From Trissonchulus latispiculum (taxonomy: Eukaryota > Nematoda > Enoplea > Enoplida > Ironidae): a DNA stretch of 64,000 nt. The stretch covers positions 1-64,000 of the forward strand of contig JASAND010021396.1 of NCBI GenBank assembly GCA_030248195.1, written 5' to 3'. A program made the position numbers and the translations under genes. Every line of letters starts with the position of its first letter. Positions within the stretch are counted from its first letter, which is position 1. Shown piece after piece: positions 1-11,441 of this stretch. The notes under the pieces are model-generated. The model was not told the origin of the DNA and did not search any database. It saw only the letters and a list, made by a program, of their open reading frames with translations.

Positions 1-43
1 GCCAGCCTGGTATTCTTTGACGTTGAACCTGGTCTTTTGACTC

Positions 44-460
44 TTGGCTGGGTCTGAGGTTTTTCACATCTGTCTTGGCCTCCTGGCTTTCTTGCTTGCT
101 GTGTGGCTGCCCTTGGTCAGCTTTGGTCTCTTCCGGGTATTGATAGTATCCCGGTTTGGTCTTTGCCACTGCCGACTTGGCCTGTGTGGCCTATCTGATT
201 TTGGACTTTGTTTGGCAGGTTTGGACTATTTTGAACTGATGGCGTGGTTCCCTTTGGAACATCTTTGTATTGTCTGTGGGCCCGGTGTGCTCTTCTCATC
301 TGCCAGGTTGCTCTTTGTGAAGTCGTGGTCCCCTCCTTCGGCACGCCTTGGACGTTTCGGTCTTCCCTATATTTTGTCTTGTTGTGATTTTTGCATTCCA
401 TTTTTTGTCAGTATAACGGGTGGGGGATTTTGCCTATTCGATGTTTGTTACCACGTGTAG
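44..460 (+). other. T/G-rich open frame, not recognised
   Basis: A 138-codon open frame starts from an internal ATG. The peptide is rich in Leu, Phe, Cys and Gly, as expected from T/G-rich DNA read in this frame. The opposite strand is open for 94 codons (117-401) and gives a Lys/Arg/Gln/Thr-rich peptide. No domain, signal-anchor pattern or splice context makes either frame convincing. It may be composition only, or part of an old retroelement leader. Confidence 0.12.
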
Positions 461-2277
461 GGAGGGTTCCTTTAAATTTTGAGTACTGGGTTTTCTGTTC
501 GGGCGCTCCCTATGTATGTCTGGTAGCTATATTGTGGTAGCTAAGTTTTCTTTTGGTCATATTTTGCCATGCATAAAGTTGCCTTACAATGTTTGTCTTT
601 TTCGTTTTACTGACTTTTATGTTTTCTAAGTACTCATTATGTACAATAAACCGCTAGGACTTCATTACTTTGTTCTGCTTGTATATAGGCTGTTTCTTTG
701 GGTTTATTCCGTGGGGTATGCTCGTTGGGGTGGATTCCTTAGGGTAGTGTCCCGATTGTATCTCGTCTTGTCGTCACGGTCTCGAGTGTGGGGGTTACTA
801 CAGGTGTCTTATTTGTTGTGAATGTTTACGTAGTCGTATTGTTTTTGTTGTAATCAGTAGGTAGTTTGTTTAGTTAGGATTGTCTGTCTGTTTGTCTGTC
901 TGTCTGTTAGTTAGTAAGTTTGTCAGTTTGTTTCGGTCACAGCCGACACAGTTTTACCCAGTCGCAGTTCGAAGAGTCATTCCGAGCTGTCTGTGAGCCA
1001 TGTAGTTCGTTGGCGGTGGGGATCGTTTTGCTCCACTTTTAATGTACGTAGTTTTCAACATCTCGTTTTATCACTAGAAAACTAAAAATTGGACGTCCAA
1101 CACTAATGTAACAACGGTTTTACCATTGTCTAATCTATTGTGACACCTGTTGTGATCGCCGCGCGGGGGGCCGGCGGCGGGAAAAGAGGGGGTATTTTGT
1201 GGGATGTTACCTGCTGGCTGACAAAAGAAATGCGCGTTGGCGCGACTAGCTCATTTGCATAATTGGGTAATTTGCATATTTTACAATACTTTGGAAAACT
1301 CAGTCAGTTGCAAGTTGCAGTTGTCATCGGTGTGTCAATTGGGTTGGGGGCTTGATTCGTTATTGGGTAGGAGCCGACTGGGCCAAGTTTAGGTAATCGG
1401 GAGTGGGTAACGCCCTCCCCTCTGCATTGTTTACTCACTTATCGTGCTCTCTGGTATGTTTATAATAGTTTTGTATGTCTGTTGGAGAACTGGTATGAAT
1501 ATTTAGTGTCTGATTTAGTAAAGTCTAGCGGTATTTAAGTTTATTAGATCTAGGGACGGTCGCTTAGGGCCCACAGATAATTATTCTTTAATTATACTCG
1601 CTAACTTACAGCATTCTCGCTTCTTCTCTCAATTGGCTAGGCTTGGATGTCACACACTGAACTCTTACTTGCAATCTTTACTGAAGTCCGACATTAGTTT
1701 ATTATAGAGGTACACACATAGCACTTCACACATGCAAGATTGATTTATCTCTTTTAACTCTTTCATGAAAAGGATAGAGTTAATTTTAACTCTACTCTAC
1801 CCTTTCCTGAAAAGGCCCCAGTTATGCTTTGCCTATACGAAATCGCTTTTAATCTATTAGAAATTATTGTGAAATTTAATCTACAATTACTTTTATCATC
1901 CCCATCCCAGTTGTTTCAAATAATAGTAAGTCTGAAACTGATGGAAGTACTTTTTTATCTGAAAAGTGTCCAATATTTGATGGTGTATCGGGTTTTAGTT
2001 GATATGTGGTTGGTTGTTTACAAAAAAGAAATGAAACGGTTCGGTCGTCGTTCGTTGATATTCGGATCACCGGATCGTTCGTTCGCCGCACCACACTGAC
2101 CGCCCGGGGCCACCGTGGTCTCCGTCGGGCACCTGCCCCAACCTGAGGACCTCCAGAGAAAGCCCTAGGTCTCAGCACCCGCGACGGGCCAGGTCCCGTA
2201 TTGGAACACCCCAGCCTTACTCTCCCTCCAAGAATTCCCCAACGGAAGGGCCTCATTGATCAGGACGGCCCCGTCAA
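461..2277. other. Stretch without recognised gene
   Basis: No convincing gene was seen. The stretch is T-rich up to about 950, with a short TGTC/TGTT run at 884-910. A GC-rich patch lies at about 1157-1190. A second short GC-rich patch, at 2095-2270, is open on the minus strand (1876-2256) but gives a Pro/Arg-rich peptide without a motif. Confidence 0.4.
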
Positions 2278-3000
2278 CACTCTTAAAAAGAATTACTCCT
2301 TACAGGAATTGTTGTAGTTTTCTGCAAAAGTGTTCCTGTGCGTTCGTTCAGTCACTAGCGGAGCTTCCTGTATTTTCCAAATTAAAATTTGTATTTTACC
2401 GGTCTCTCAAATAGTAAAAATTATAGGAGTTTCCTGTAGAAAATACTAAGGAAACCTGTAGTTTTTATTATAGGAATTTTGTGTTGAAAAAGAAACCTGT
2501 AGCTCTGTTCGACTTTATTATAATCCTAAATCAGTTACTAAACCTGTAGTTTTTACAAGACAAAACCTGTAAAGTTTACTGGAGCGATCTGTTCTTTCGA
2601 AAGGAGGGGTGGGGGTTGGGCCGCTCCAAAATATTTTCGGCAGGGAGTGGCCGTTACAAAAAAATCACGGAGTGTTGAAAGACTGACAATTTAAAAAACA
2701 AACATTTCAGTCTCCAAAAATTATGATCACTGTCGCCCTTATATACCCTTATATATAATCGAGTAATAACCAAACCTGCAAAACCAGTGAAAACTACAGG
2801 TTTCTTATGTACTGAATGCTGGTCTAACTTGCAATCAATTCTACCGATGTATGTTCCGGCAAACACTACCAACGATCGCCTGTAGAAATTACAAGACTTA
2901 AAGGTGGGGGCTACTAAAATCGACTTGCCCCGACTTCGTCCGATTGGCCTACTTTTTGGCGAAGATAATAGAGCATGGGTGTGATCAAAAAATATCGGGT
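2278..3000 (+). repeat. Diverged relative of the CACTCTTAG element
   Basis: The stretch starts with CACTCTTAAAAAG, close to the end CACTCTTAGAAATG of the large element at 46377-49829. Inside are scattered short motifs such as AACCTGTAGTTTTTA and TCCTGTATTTTCC, in the same arrangement as the CCAGTA motifs of that element but with a different core. No matching right end (TAAGAGTG) was found, so it is probably truncated or rearranged. The first part (about 2280-2600) resembles the left arm most. Confidence 0.4.
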
Positions 3001-3003
3001 ACT

Positions 3004-4007
3004 GAGATCTTAGCTGCCTTCCAGCCATGTGCATCTGTCGCGTTTATGTGCCCGTTCCCCCTTTTTTCACAACTACCAACATACCTAATTAATTAAAGGT
3101 TTCTACTGACGGCTAGGCCCAAGCTTCAAAGCTGCCATTTGCCAATGTGATTTGGCACATATGTCCCTTCCTGTAGAAAAATACTAGACGTCTGTATCTT
3201 ATCTGCATCTAAGGGAATTACTCTTCAAAGTTGAAGGTTCGGCAAAAATTTAAAAATGTTTGGCTAACGAAAGGAAAATTTTATTACTGGCTGTAATTTG
3301 GCTTAAAAGGAGGCCCTATAGGAGTACACATTTGTGCTAAATGGCAAGAAATGCTGCCGCGTGAAAAAATTTTTATGTCAACTTTAATCTTCAAAAATTG
3401 CCAAAAACGCTATTTTCAGTCTGTGGGATCCTGTGTAGAGCATTTCTGCAGCCATAGAAGCCGCAAACCTTCACTAATTGAGCTGAAATATTTTGTGGGT
3501 GTGTTTTTGACCTCGCTGAGTTTAAATATGTCAAAAACTTAATTTCAAAAAAAAATATATTTTTTCGATTTCTGGGGTATCATTGCCCAAAAAAGGCGTT
3601 TTTGGCAATTGTTGAAGATTAAGTTGATATAAAAATTTTTCACGCGGCAGAATTTCTTGCCATTTGGCACAAATGAGTACTCATATAGGGCCTCCTTGTA
3701 TGCCAAATTACAGCCTTATAGTTCGCGCCAGTAATAAAACTTTCATTTCGCTAGCCACAAATTTTTAAATTTAAACTTAAACTTCAACTTTGAAGAGTAA
3801 TTCCCTTAGTTGCAGATAAGATACAGACGTCTAGTATTTTTCTGTAGGTAGGGGCATATGTGCCAAATCATATTGGCAAATAGCAGCTTTGAAGCTTGGG
3901 CCTAGCCGTCAGTAGAAATTTTTAATTAATTATGTTGGTAGTTGTGAAAAAAGGGGGTCGGGCACATAAACGCGGCGGCTGCACATGGCTGGAAGGCAGC
4001 TAAGAGC
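3004..4007. repeat. Foldback (snapback) element, arms about 410 bp
   Basis: Sequence 3004-3412 recurs as an imperfect reverse complement at 3592-4007. Shared landmarks are TTAGCTGCCTTCCAGCCATG, GGCCCAAGCTT, the oligo-C/oligo-G tract, and GGCCCTATA near the inner end. The spacer is about 180 bp and contains a short plus-strand open frame (3351-3542) of no evident meaning. Long arms and no transposase fit a non-autonomous foldback DNA transposon. The TSD was not resolved. Confidence 0.8.
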
Positions 4008-4011
4008 TATC

Positions 4012-4165
4012 TAGTGTTGGGCGTTCGCCGGTGCGACCAATGGCCGGCCAAGCCATTGGCCGTTGGCCGATAATTTCTGGGCCAATTGGCTTGGCCGGCC
4101 ATTGGCTGTTGGCCGGCCAATTGGCCGTTGGCTTTTCGTTGGCCGTTGGCTGTTTTACCCGTCGT
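4012..4165 (+). repeat. GGCCGTTGGC-rich hAT-like terminal cluster
   Basis: It begins TAGTGTTGGGCGTTCGCC and continues as degenerate tandem units of GGCCGTTGGCCGGCCAAT in both orientations. Related clusters lie at 6356-6672, 27340-27376 and 41770-41875. The TAGTGTTGG terminus matches the end of the hAT-like element at 30642-31799. Downstream, CTTGCAGAGAACTG recurs near 41903 as CTTGCTGAGAACTG, which supports one dispersed family. No complete partner end or TSD could be assigned. Confidence 0.5.
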
Positions 4166-4341
4166 TGGCCTAGCTTAGACGTATTTATTTTTACATATAT
4201 ACACTTGCAGAGAACTGCTTATTGTACCCACGTTAGCATAATTTATCAAAAAATATTATTATTCCATAATACATGTAAAGAAGTGTTAAAGGCTTAACTG
4301 TATACAGAAGGGCAGAACTTTTTAGAAAATCCAAGATAGCA

Positions 4342-6316
4342 TATTTACACCGGATTGCACCAATGAAGGTTAGCTCGGTGTTAAGTTAACCTCAAGGTTA
4401 ACTCGGAGTTAACCTGATAATTCTCAGTTAATCCATTGCACCAAATCAGGTTAAGTTAGCCTCGAGGTTAACTCCGAACTAACTTAGTCTTCAGCGGCAG
4501 AAACTAACGCCCGATTGCACCAAATCGGACTAACTTAGCTCGGTGCTAGCTTAACACCGAGTTAACTCGGTGTTAGCTATTCTACAGCTGAGCTCAAACT
4601 CAGAGTTAAAGTTAGGCCGTTGCACCAACCTTGGTCTTCTGAAGAATAACAAATCCTAACCTTCAGCTCAGGGTTATCTTTAACCAATCATATTTGTTTC
4701 TTTAGTCAATGTATCCAATCATAATATGTCAAGGTTAGCTGACGACTAAGTTAACCTCAAGGTTAACTCCGAGCTAAGTCTTAGCTCTTCTTAACTCTGA
4801 GCTTAAGGCCATTGCTGAAGTAGTGGATCGAATCTCGTGAGGAACTTTTAAAACTAAAGTGCATAATATTTTTGTAAAAAAGAATGGAGCATACAGAAAT
4901 AATAGCTTGAAAAGTCCGTGGCGGATTTTTCCGAAAATTGAGGCAGAAATGTGAAAAATGGAGTTAGTGCTCAGTTAATCCTGATCGCACTCAGGATTTA
5001 CACCGGATTGCACCAATGAAGGTTAGCTCGGTGTTAAGTTAACCTCAAGGTTAACTCGGAGTTAACCTGATAATTCTCAGTTAATCCATTGCACCAAATC
5101 AGGTTAAGTTAGCCTCGAGGTTAACTCCGAACTAACTTAGTCTTCAGCGGCAGAAACTTAATCCTGAGTGCGATCAGGATTAACTGAGCACTAACTCCAT
5201 TTTTCACATTTCTGCCTCAATTTTCGGAAAAATCCGTCACGGACTTTTCAAGCTATTATTTCTGTATGCTCCATTCTTTTTTACAAAAATATTATGCACT
5301 TTAGTTTTAAAAGTTTCTCACGAGATTCGATCCACTACTTCAGCAATGGCCTTAAGCTCAGAGTTAAGAAGAGCTAAGACTTAGCTCGGAGTTAACCTTG
5401 AGGTTAACTTAGTCGTCAGCTAACCTTGACATATTATGATTGGATACATTGACTAAAGAAACAAATATGATTGGTTAAAGATAACCCTGAGCTGAAGGTT
5501 AGGATTTGTTATTTTTCAGAAGACCAAGGTTGGTGCAACGGCCTAACTTTAACTCTGAGTTTGAGCTCAGCTGTAGAATAGCTAACACCGAGTTAACTCG
5601 GTGTTAAGCTAGCACCGAGCTAAGTTAGTCCGATTTGGTGCAATCGGGCGTTTAGACTGATATCGAAAACAAACTAACGCCCGATTGCACCAAATCGGGC
5701 TAAGTTAGCTCTGTGTTAGCTTAACACCGAGTTAACTCGGTGCTAACTATTCTGCGGCTGAGTTTCAGCTGAGTGTTAAACTTTAGTCCGTTGCACCAAC
5801 TTAATCTTTGTCAAGAATAACAGGGTTAAAGTTACCCAATCAAATTCGTTTTCTCAATCAATGTATCCAATCATCATCTTTCTATATTAACTGGAGACTA
5901 CTGTAACCTTAAAGGTTAACTCCGAGCTAAGTCTTTCTTCCCTTTAACTCTGAGCTCAAGGTTATCATTTAAGTATTGGATCAAATCGCAAATGTCACAT
6001 ACGAAGCAAAACAGCGAAAACATTTTTCCAAAAAATCTGAAGTACTCTTAAATGCCTGATTGAACAATCCATAACAAATTTTCCCGATAAATGAAGGCGG
6101 AAATGCTAGAAATTGAATTAGTCCTCAGCTAATCCTGCTCACAATCAGAGTTAAATTTTGCATGCTGAAGTCTAACTTAACTCGGAGTTAACCTCGAGGT
6201 TAACTTACCCTTATTTGGTGCAACGGATTAGCTGAGAGTTAACAGGTTAACGCCGTGTTAACCTTGAGATTAAATTAACACCAAGCTAACCATGTTTGGT
6301 GCAATCCACTGTAAAT
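4342..6316. repeat. Compound palindromic element with GGTTAAC-type motifs
   Basis: The outer ends are inverted: ATTTACACCGGATTGCACC on the left, and the reverse complement of GGTGCAATCCACTGTAAAT on the right. Inside, a unit of about 160 bp (4342-4502) recurs directly at 4986-5155. The segment 4503-4985 recurs inverted at 5160-5648. A further diverged copy fills 5660-6310. All units are built from short palindromes such as GGTTAACTCGGAGTTAACC and GCACCAAATCGG. There is no ORF of note. It reads as a foldback element with a nested second copy. Confidence 0.75.
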
Positions 6317-6355
6317 AGTGCTATTGCTTGTCGGAAAGTTATCACATCTATTCAA

Positions 6356-6672
6356 TAGTGCTGGGTGTTTGCCGGTTCGACCAACGGTTTGGCCGTCGCT
6401 CGTCATCTGCAAATCTGCCGGACAATTGGCTCAAATTCTATCCATTTAATATAAATTAAAAACAGTAAAATTTTAGCAGTGTTTCGGGGTTCGCAGGAAG
6501 AATCCCACCTGGGCTTGAAAACTGCACCTGGGGCGCCCGTTGTCCGGTCATTGGCCGTTGGCAGTTGGCCGTTAGCGTTGGCCGTTGGCGGTTGGCCGAC
6601 CAATGGCCGTTGGCCGGTCATCGACAAAAGACGAAAGGCACCGTCGAAAAATCCGGCCAACGCCCAAAACTA
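6356..6672. repeat. GGCCGTTGGC-rich element, second copy
   Basis: The left end TAGTGCTGGGTGTTTGCCGG and the reverse complement of the right end, TAGTTTTGGGCGTTGGCCGG, are similar, giving imperfect inverted repeats about 317 bp apart. The right half is dense in GGCCGTTGGC units. The small open frames on both strands across it are products of the repeat. The flanks show no matching 8-bp duplication, so the exact borders are uncertain. Confidence 0.5.
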
Positions 6673-7060
6673 ATGTTACCTACTTCGGTGGTTAGCTATT
6701 CTGGTTTTGCGGAGTCCCCTCAACTTGCAGAAATTGGCAAAATCTGACCAGAACGGAAATGCCACGTTTTTGAAGCGAGGTTGTGCGGAAGGTGCTAGGA
6801 GAACGCTAAAAACTAATTTTTTTAAAGTTTCACCAAATTTCAACTTGATTTCGGCTGTCTGTTAAGAACATGTTATGTCCGCCTCCCACAAGGAATCACC
6901 AACCACCTTTAGGGCTTTGAAGTCAGGCTTAAGCTTTGTCATTCTGAATCGGTTTTAGTTGGCGAACTCTGAAACAAGTTTCGCCGACTTTCAGGTTCAG
7001 TGTCTGCAACGCAACACCACTAACCAACCATATACATCGAGAATTCGAGCACTGTCATTT
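6673..7060. other. Stretch without recognised gene
   Basis: No open frame, RNA gene or obvious repeat was seen here. Confidence 0.4.
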
Positions 7061-7063
7061 GCT

Positions 7064-8500
7064 TTAGGTTTATCCTCAGTAGTCAGAATTTCATATTTCA
7101 GAATTTCATTAGTCAGAAACTAGCTTTTCAAACTTTCATTAGTCTGAATTTAGGTTTTTTAAGTAATATAAGTTGAACTTTCATTCGTCAGAATTTCATA
7201 AGACAGAATTTTATTAATCAGAATTTACTTTGTCAGAATTTTGGGCCCATGTCAAGATAAAAGCTAGAACCACCAGAACCCCCATCAGAAAAAAAGAGGT
7301 TCTCAAATTTTTTTAATGCGTTTGTATCCAGGACTTTGATTGTTATGTGACTACGTTGCGGATCCTTTTCTTCAACAGGCGCTTTAGCAGACATGATATG
7401 TTTATAATAAGTATATGTGTATCTCAGTCATCAAATTTGTAGCATATAACCGGAGTGTACTGAGGGGGGGGCTCCTCCTGGCTTTTATCATGAATTTAGG
7501 CTGAAATTTGTGTGTATGCTACATCTAATATCCACAATATGGGTATCAATCGAAGCTGACGACAAGAAGAACGAGTTCGTCCTATATCTAAGTCCATACA
7601 ACGCACACACTTTTCGATACACCCGGACTCGAGAACCCTCAGAACCTCCAGCAAGCACTTATAACTAAACAGTAGAGGAGCAAATCTCTTGAAAATGTTT
7701 TAGAACCCCCAAGAACCCCAAGAACCCCAAGAACCCCCATCAAAAATGAAACTAACATAGTTATAGATCAAATCTCCACAAAAAATTAAGAACTCCCAGA
7801 ACACAAGAACCCCCATGAAAATAAAAGCTCCAAGAAACATAAGTGGTAGATCAGAACGCATCAAACAGTGACCTTAATCTTGACATGGGCCGGATTTTGC
7901 AAAGAACAATTTTCTTCCTGGCGTAAAGTCTAACAAGATGGCTAATCTTGATGATAATTCTATAAAATGGCCTCTTGTCGACGCAAATTTATGTGTCTTG
8001 GCTCTACCTACCACCAGCTACGAACAAAATTCTCTTTTCAAAATAATTCTCCAGCAGCTGGGTTGGTTCCACCTAAACCTTCCTACATCTTAGACCAAAA
8101 TGACGATAGGCTGTTTCTTTCGAGTCTTGAAAGAATGAAAATGGCCAAGAGTACGTAATAACTGTTGAATTATGTACTCTTCGTATGGCGCAAATCATCA
8201 AGGGTCTTTTTGGGGAAGGAGGTAGGAGCTACAAAAGAGATAATTTTAGCTCTGCTGTTCTCTACTCTACCCTACTCGACCCTAAGACTGTGCAGCAGCG
8301 TGCAAAAGTTTGAAGAAACTAGGAAAATAAAATTCTGACTAACGAAATTCTGACTAATAAAATTCTGACTATTGAAATTCTGACTTGTGAAATTCTGACA
8401 AATGAAAGTTCAACTTATATTAATATATAACTTCTGACTAATGAAATTTTAACTAACGAATTTCTGACTAATGAAGTTGTGACTAAAACGATTCTGCCTG
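7064..8500. repeat. TCAGAATTTCAT-ended repeat element, long copy
   Basis: The left part is a degenerate array of TCAGAATTTCATTAG units (7064-7240). The right part (8325-8490) is the same array inverted (AATTCTGACTAATGAAATT). The interior 7915-8300 matches the interior of a second copy at 18675-19060, including ATGGCTAATCTTGATGATAA. Between the left array and this shared core lies DNA with an irregular AGAACCCCC motif (7260-7860). No transposase is seen. The small open frame 7967-8158 lies in the shared core and has no recognisable domain. Confidence 0.6.
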
Positions 8501-10292
8501 ATGAAAGAAGACGTTTGCGTTATCCGATTCGGTGATTAGAGGAGGTCCCTTATCTGTCCAACATGGTGTGACACGAAAGTCAGCACTGGCTCCCAATGAT
8601 GTCTTAACTTTGAACCGACAGTTGCAGAAATTAGGGTTGTAGTAGCTCACGCGGGCACCCAAGTTTAAAACTAAGGAGAAGGCGCTCGGTCCACATTTTT
8701 TGCACCAATTAGTCTACACGGCACCAGTAAATTTCAAACATTTTCAGTGTAGACCACCCTAAACAGAGAATGCATCATGTAGGTTACGCGGACACCTACG
8801 GTAAAAAATGTCAATTTTCGATGTCACTGTTAAATTAAATGATACGGGATGATTAGCTTAATTGGTGATACCAAGAGTGTATAATAGATAAGAGTGTGAC
8901 ACTCTTAAGCCAGCATGTAGAAATCATGCGAAATCTTCTGCTCTTTCGAATGATATAAAAATTGTTTCATAATACAAAAATTCGAAGGAATATAATCTGC
9001 AACAATTTTTATATCATTCGAAAGAGCAGAAGAAATGCTACAAAGTTGTCGAATTAGTTTTATAATTGCACAAACCTAATTAAAGTTATAATTAATTAAT
9101 TAGAATAACTAAAAAATTACCTACAGTAAGCATTAGGCTAATGGGCCAATCAGCAAGCAGACACACGCTTATATGAAAGCGTGTAGATAGTGTAAAGTGG
9201 GACCCCACCCGGAAGTTCCGGGGGGGGGGGGGGTCCCGAGTTAACGCACCGAGCATACCTAGCATGATTTCTACATGCTGGCTTAAGAGTGTCACACCCG
9301 TATCATTTAATTTAACAGTGACATCGAAAATTGACATTTTTTACGTTAGGTGTCCGCGTAACCTACATGATGCATTTTCTGTTTAGGGTGGTCCACACTG
9401 AAAATGTTTGAAATTTACTGGTCCCGTGTAGACTAATTGGTGCGAATAATGTGGACCGGGCGCCTTCTCCTTAGTTTTAAACTTGGGTGCCCGCGTGAGC
9501 TACTACAACCCTAATTTCTGCAACTGTCGGTTCAAAGTTAAGACATCATTGGGAGCCAGTGCTGACTTTCGTGTCACACCATGTTGGACAGATAAGGGAC
9601 CTCTAGTCACGGAATCGGATAACGCAAACGTCTTCTTTCATCAGGCAGAATCGTTTTAGTCACAACTTCATTAGTCAGAAATTCGTTAGTTAAAATTTCA
9701 TTAGTCAGAAGTTATATATTAATATAAGTTGAACTTTCATTTGTCAGAATTTCATAAGTCGAATTTCGTTAGTCAGAATTTTATTTTCCTAGTTTCTTCA
9801 AAATTTTGCACGCTGCTGCACAGTCTTAGGGCCGAGTAGGTAGAGTAGAGAACAGCAGAGCTAAAATTATCTCTTTTGTAGCTCCTACCTCTCGCTCTAT
9901 TTTTTTCTGCTCTTTCGAATGATATAAAAATTGTTGCAGATTATATACCTTCGAATTTTTGTATTATGAAACAATTACTATATCATTCGAAAGAGCAGAA
10001 AAAATGCTACAAAGTTGTCGAATTAGTTTTTTAATTGCACTAACCTAATTAAAGTTATAATTAATTAATTAAAATAACCAAAAAATTACCTACAGTAAGC
10101 ATTAGGCTAATGGGCGAATCAGCAAGCAGACACACGCTTATATGAAAGCGTGTAGATAGTGTCAAGTGGGACCCCCCGGACGTTCCGGGGGGGGGGGGGA
10201 CCCGAGTTAACGCATCGAGCATACCTAGCATGATTTCTACATGCTGGCTTAAGATTGTCACACTCTTATCTATTATACACTCTTGGTGATAC
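8270..10292. repeat. Nested palindrome with tandem inner units
   Basis: The left arm, about 8270-8855, is repeated inverted at about 9296-9850; GCAGCAGCGTGC against GCACGCTGCTGC marks the far ends. Two direct copies of a unit of about 360 bp follow: 8936-9298 and 9908-10262. Each holds a stem made of TCTGCTCTTTCGAATGATAT and its inverse. The right part of the region coincides with a mobile element bounded by 7-bp TSDs (8872-10285, listed separately). Small minus-strand frames at 9092-9337 and 10061-10261 are shadows of this repeat. Confidence 0.75.
8872..10285. mobile_element. CAAGAGT-family TIR element, 1414 bp, TSD GTGATAC
   Basis: The terminal inverted repeats are CAAGAGTGTATAATAGATAA on the left and its near-perfect reverse complement, ending CACTCTTG, on the right. 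GTGATAC lies immediately outside both ends (8865-8871 and 10286-10292). This is the longest member of the family with exact TSDs apart from the interrupted copy at 30301-31819. Its interior carries the tandem units with flipped loops. No transposase reading frame is present. Confidence 0.8.
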
Positions 10293-10382
10293 TAAGGCAG
10301 CGGCATACTTGAGCCAGGAATTCAGACGCAGTTTTCATGTTACAGCTAGCTTCAGCTGAAAGGCGGGTTAGAAACTCAACGA

Positions 10383-10688
10383 CTATTCTCTGCGCAGTTC
10401 TTTTCCCAGTAGCATTGAATGGAGCATATTTGCAGCTTTCTCTCTGATCATTGTTGCGTCAGTATAATTGGACATGGTCACACTTTTTGAGCACTTTTCT
10501 CGGCAGACCTTGTTTTGAATTAATTCTTTGATATAGTCCCCATAGGTAGGCCAGCCAGTCGCCAAAAATTTTCTTCTGATGGAAAATAATGTTTTACTTT
10601 TTCGCAAATATTTAGCAGTTTCAAAGCAGCAACTTTCTCTACGTGGGTTGATTGTCAGGACATAGGCACCCTCACGGAACGAAGGCAA
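10383..10688 (-). CDS. Candidate exon or gene fragment, unknown function
   Basis: This is an open minus-strand frame of about 100 codons with balanced, protein-like composition (for example YLRKSKTLFSIRRKFLATGW) and no low complexity. No family was recognised. It lies just upstream, in plus coordinates, of the segmental duplication that carries other minus-strand coding-like sequence. It could be an exon of the same gene or a decayed fragment. The start shown is only the first ATG; a splice acceptor may lie inside. Confidence 0.3.
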   Translation of the reverse strand: MPSFREGAYVLTINPRRESCCFETAKYLRKSKTLFSIRRKFLATGWPTYGDYIKELIQNKVCREKCSKSVTMSNYTDATMIREKAANMLHSMLLGKELRRE

Positions 10689-10994
10689 AAATCTTGGATC
10701 AAAAGCAATGCAACCTCTTCAATTCTTACCGCCTGGAAGCCTTCACGTGATTCTAGGTATTTCCAGCAATAAACCGTTATCAGGGTCAAATAGAACCCTA
10801 AAATATGCCTAACGTTGAACTGTTCACAGTGACTGCAACTAATATATGGTTGAAATAGATAATAGATAGCTATTTTAAGGAATTTACGCTGATTGTCTTT
10901 TCTTTATCACTGATGACACTCAACCGCTCAATCAAGATGTTTGTCGTTGTGAGAGATTTTATCAGAATAACTGTTTGATTTTCATTGCTCCCAG

Positions 10995-11107
10995 AGATCA
11001 GCGATGGGTCTAATTTGTGGGGGGTTCAGCCGTAAGCGAACAGACAATAGTTTGTGCTTTGATAACATAGAGCTTGCCTAGTGGCAAACTCTTATCTTTT
11101 ACTCTTC
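10995..11107. mobile_element. Right-half remnant of a CAAGAGTAC MITE
   Basis: The sequence GATGGGTCTAATTTGTGGGG, then the AGCGAACAGA and CTTGCCTAGTGGCA motifs, matches the right half of the family's complete copies. The terminal TIR is degraded. It directly abuts the start of the segmental duplication (GAATCGGGAG). The second copy of the duplication carries a left-half MITE remnant at the same junction (21536-21640). Confidence 0.6.
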
Positions 11108-11441
11108 ATAGAACCGAATCGGGAGTACCATCACTCGCATAATTTATAATGAGAATTTCTGTTAGTTTCGTTGAGATTTAATCTGATGAAGTAGTGAGCT
11201 ACGCTACATTATACAACAATTAACATTAGCTGGGGATTGTGTATATGTTGGTGATAAGATCTTTCCTAGTTTTTGCATAACATCAAGAAAATGAGGTATT
11301 TCTTTATGACTAGTTTTTGCATAAATCGCCTACCTTGGTTACAGCTTATGCAGCATATACCGGCACACACTTTGGGCAGTGGCAGAATACAACTCTGTTG
11401 ACTGCACCGAATGGTTTCTGAAACAGTGGAGGAATTTGTGA

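Noticed and set aside
117..401. Minus-strand Lys/Arg/Gln-rich open frame as a gag-like or nucleic-acid-binding protein
   Set aside because: Composition follows from the T/G-rich plus strand; no zinc knuckle or other motif, and no LTR nearby.
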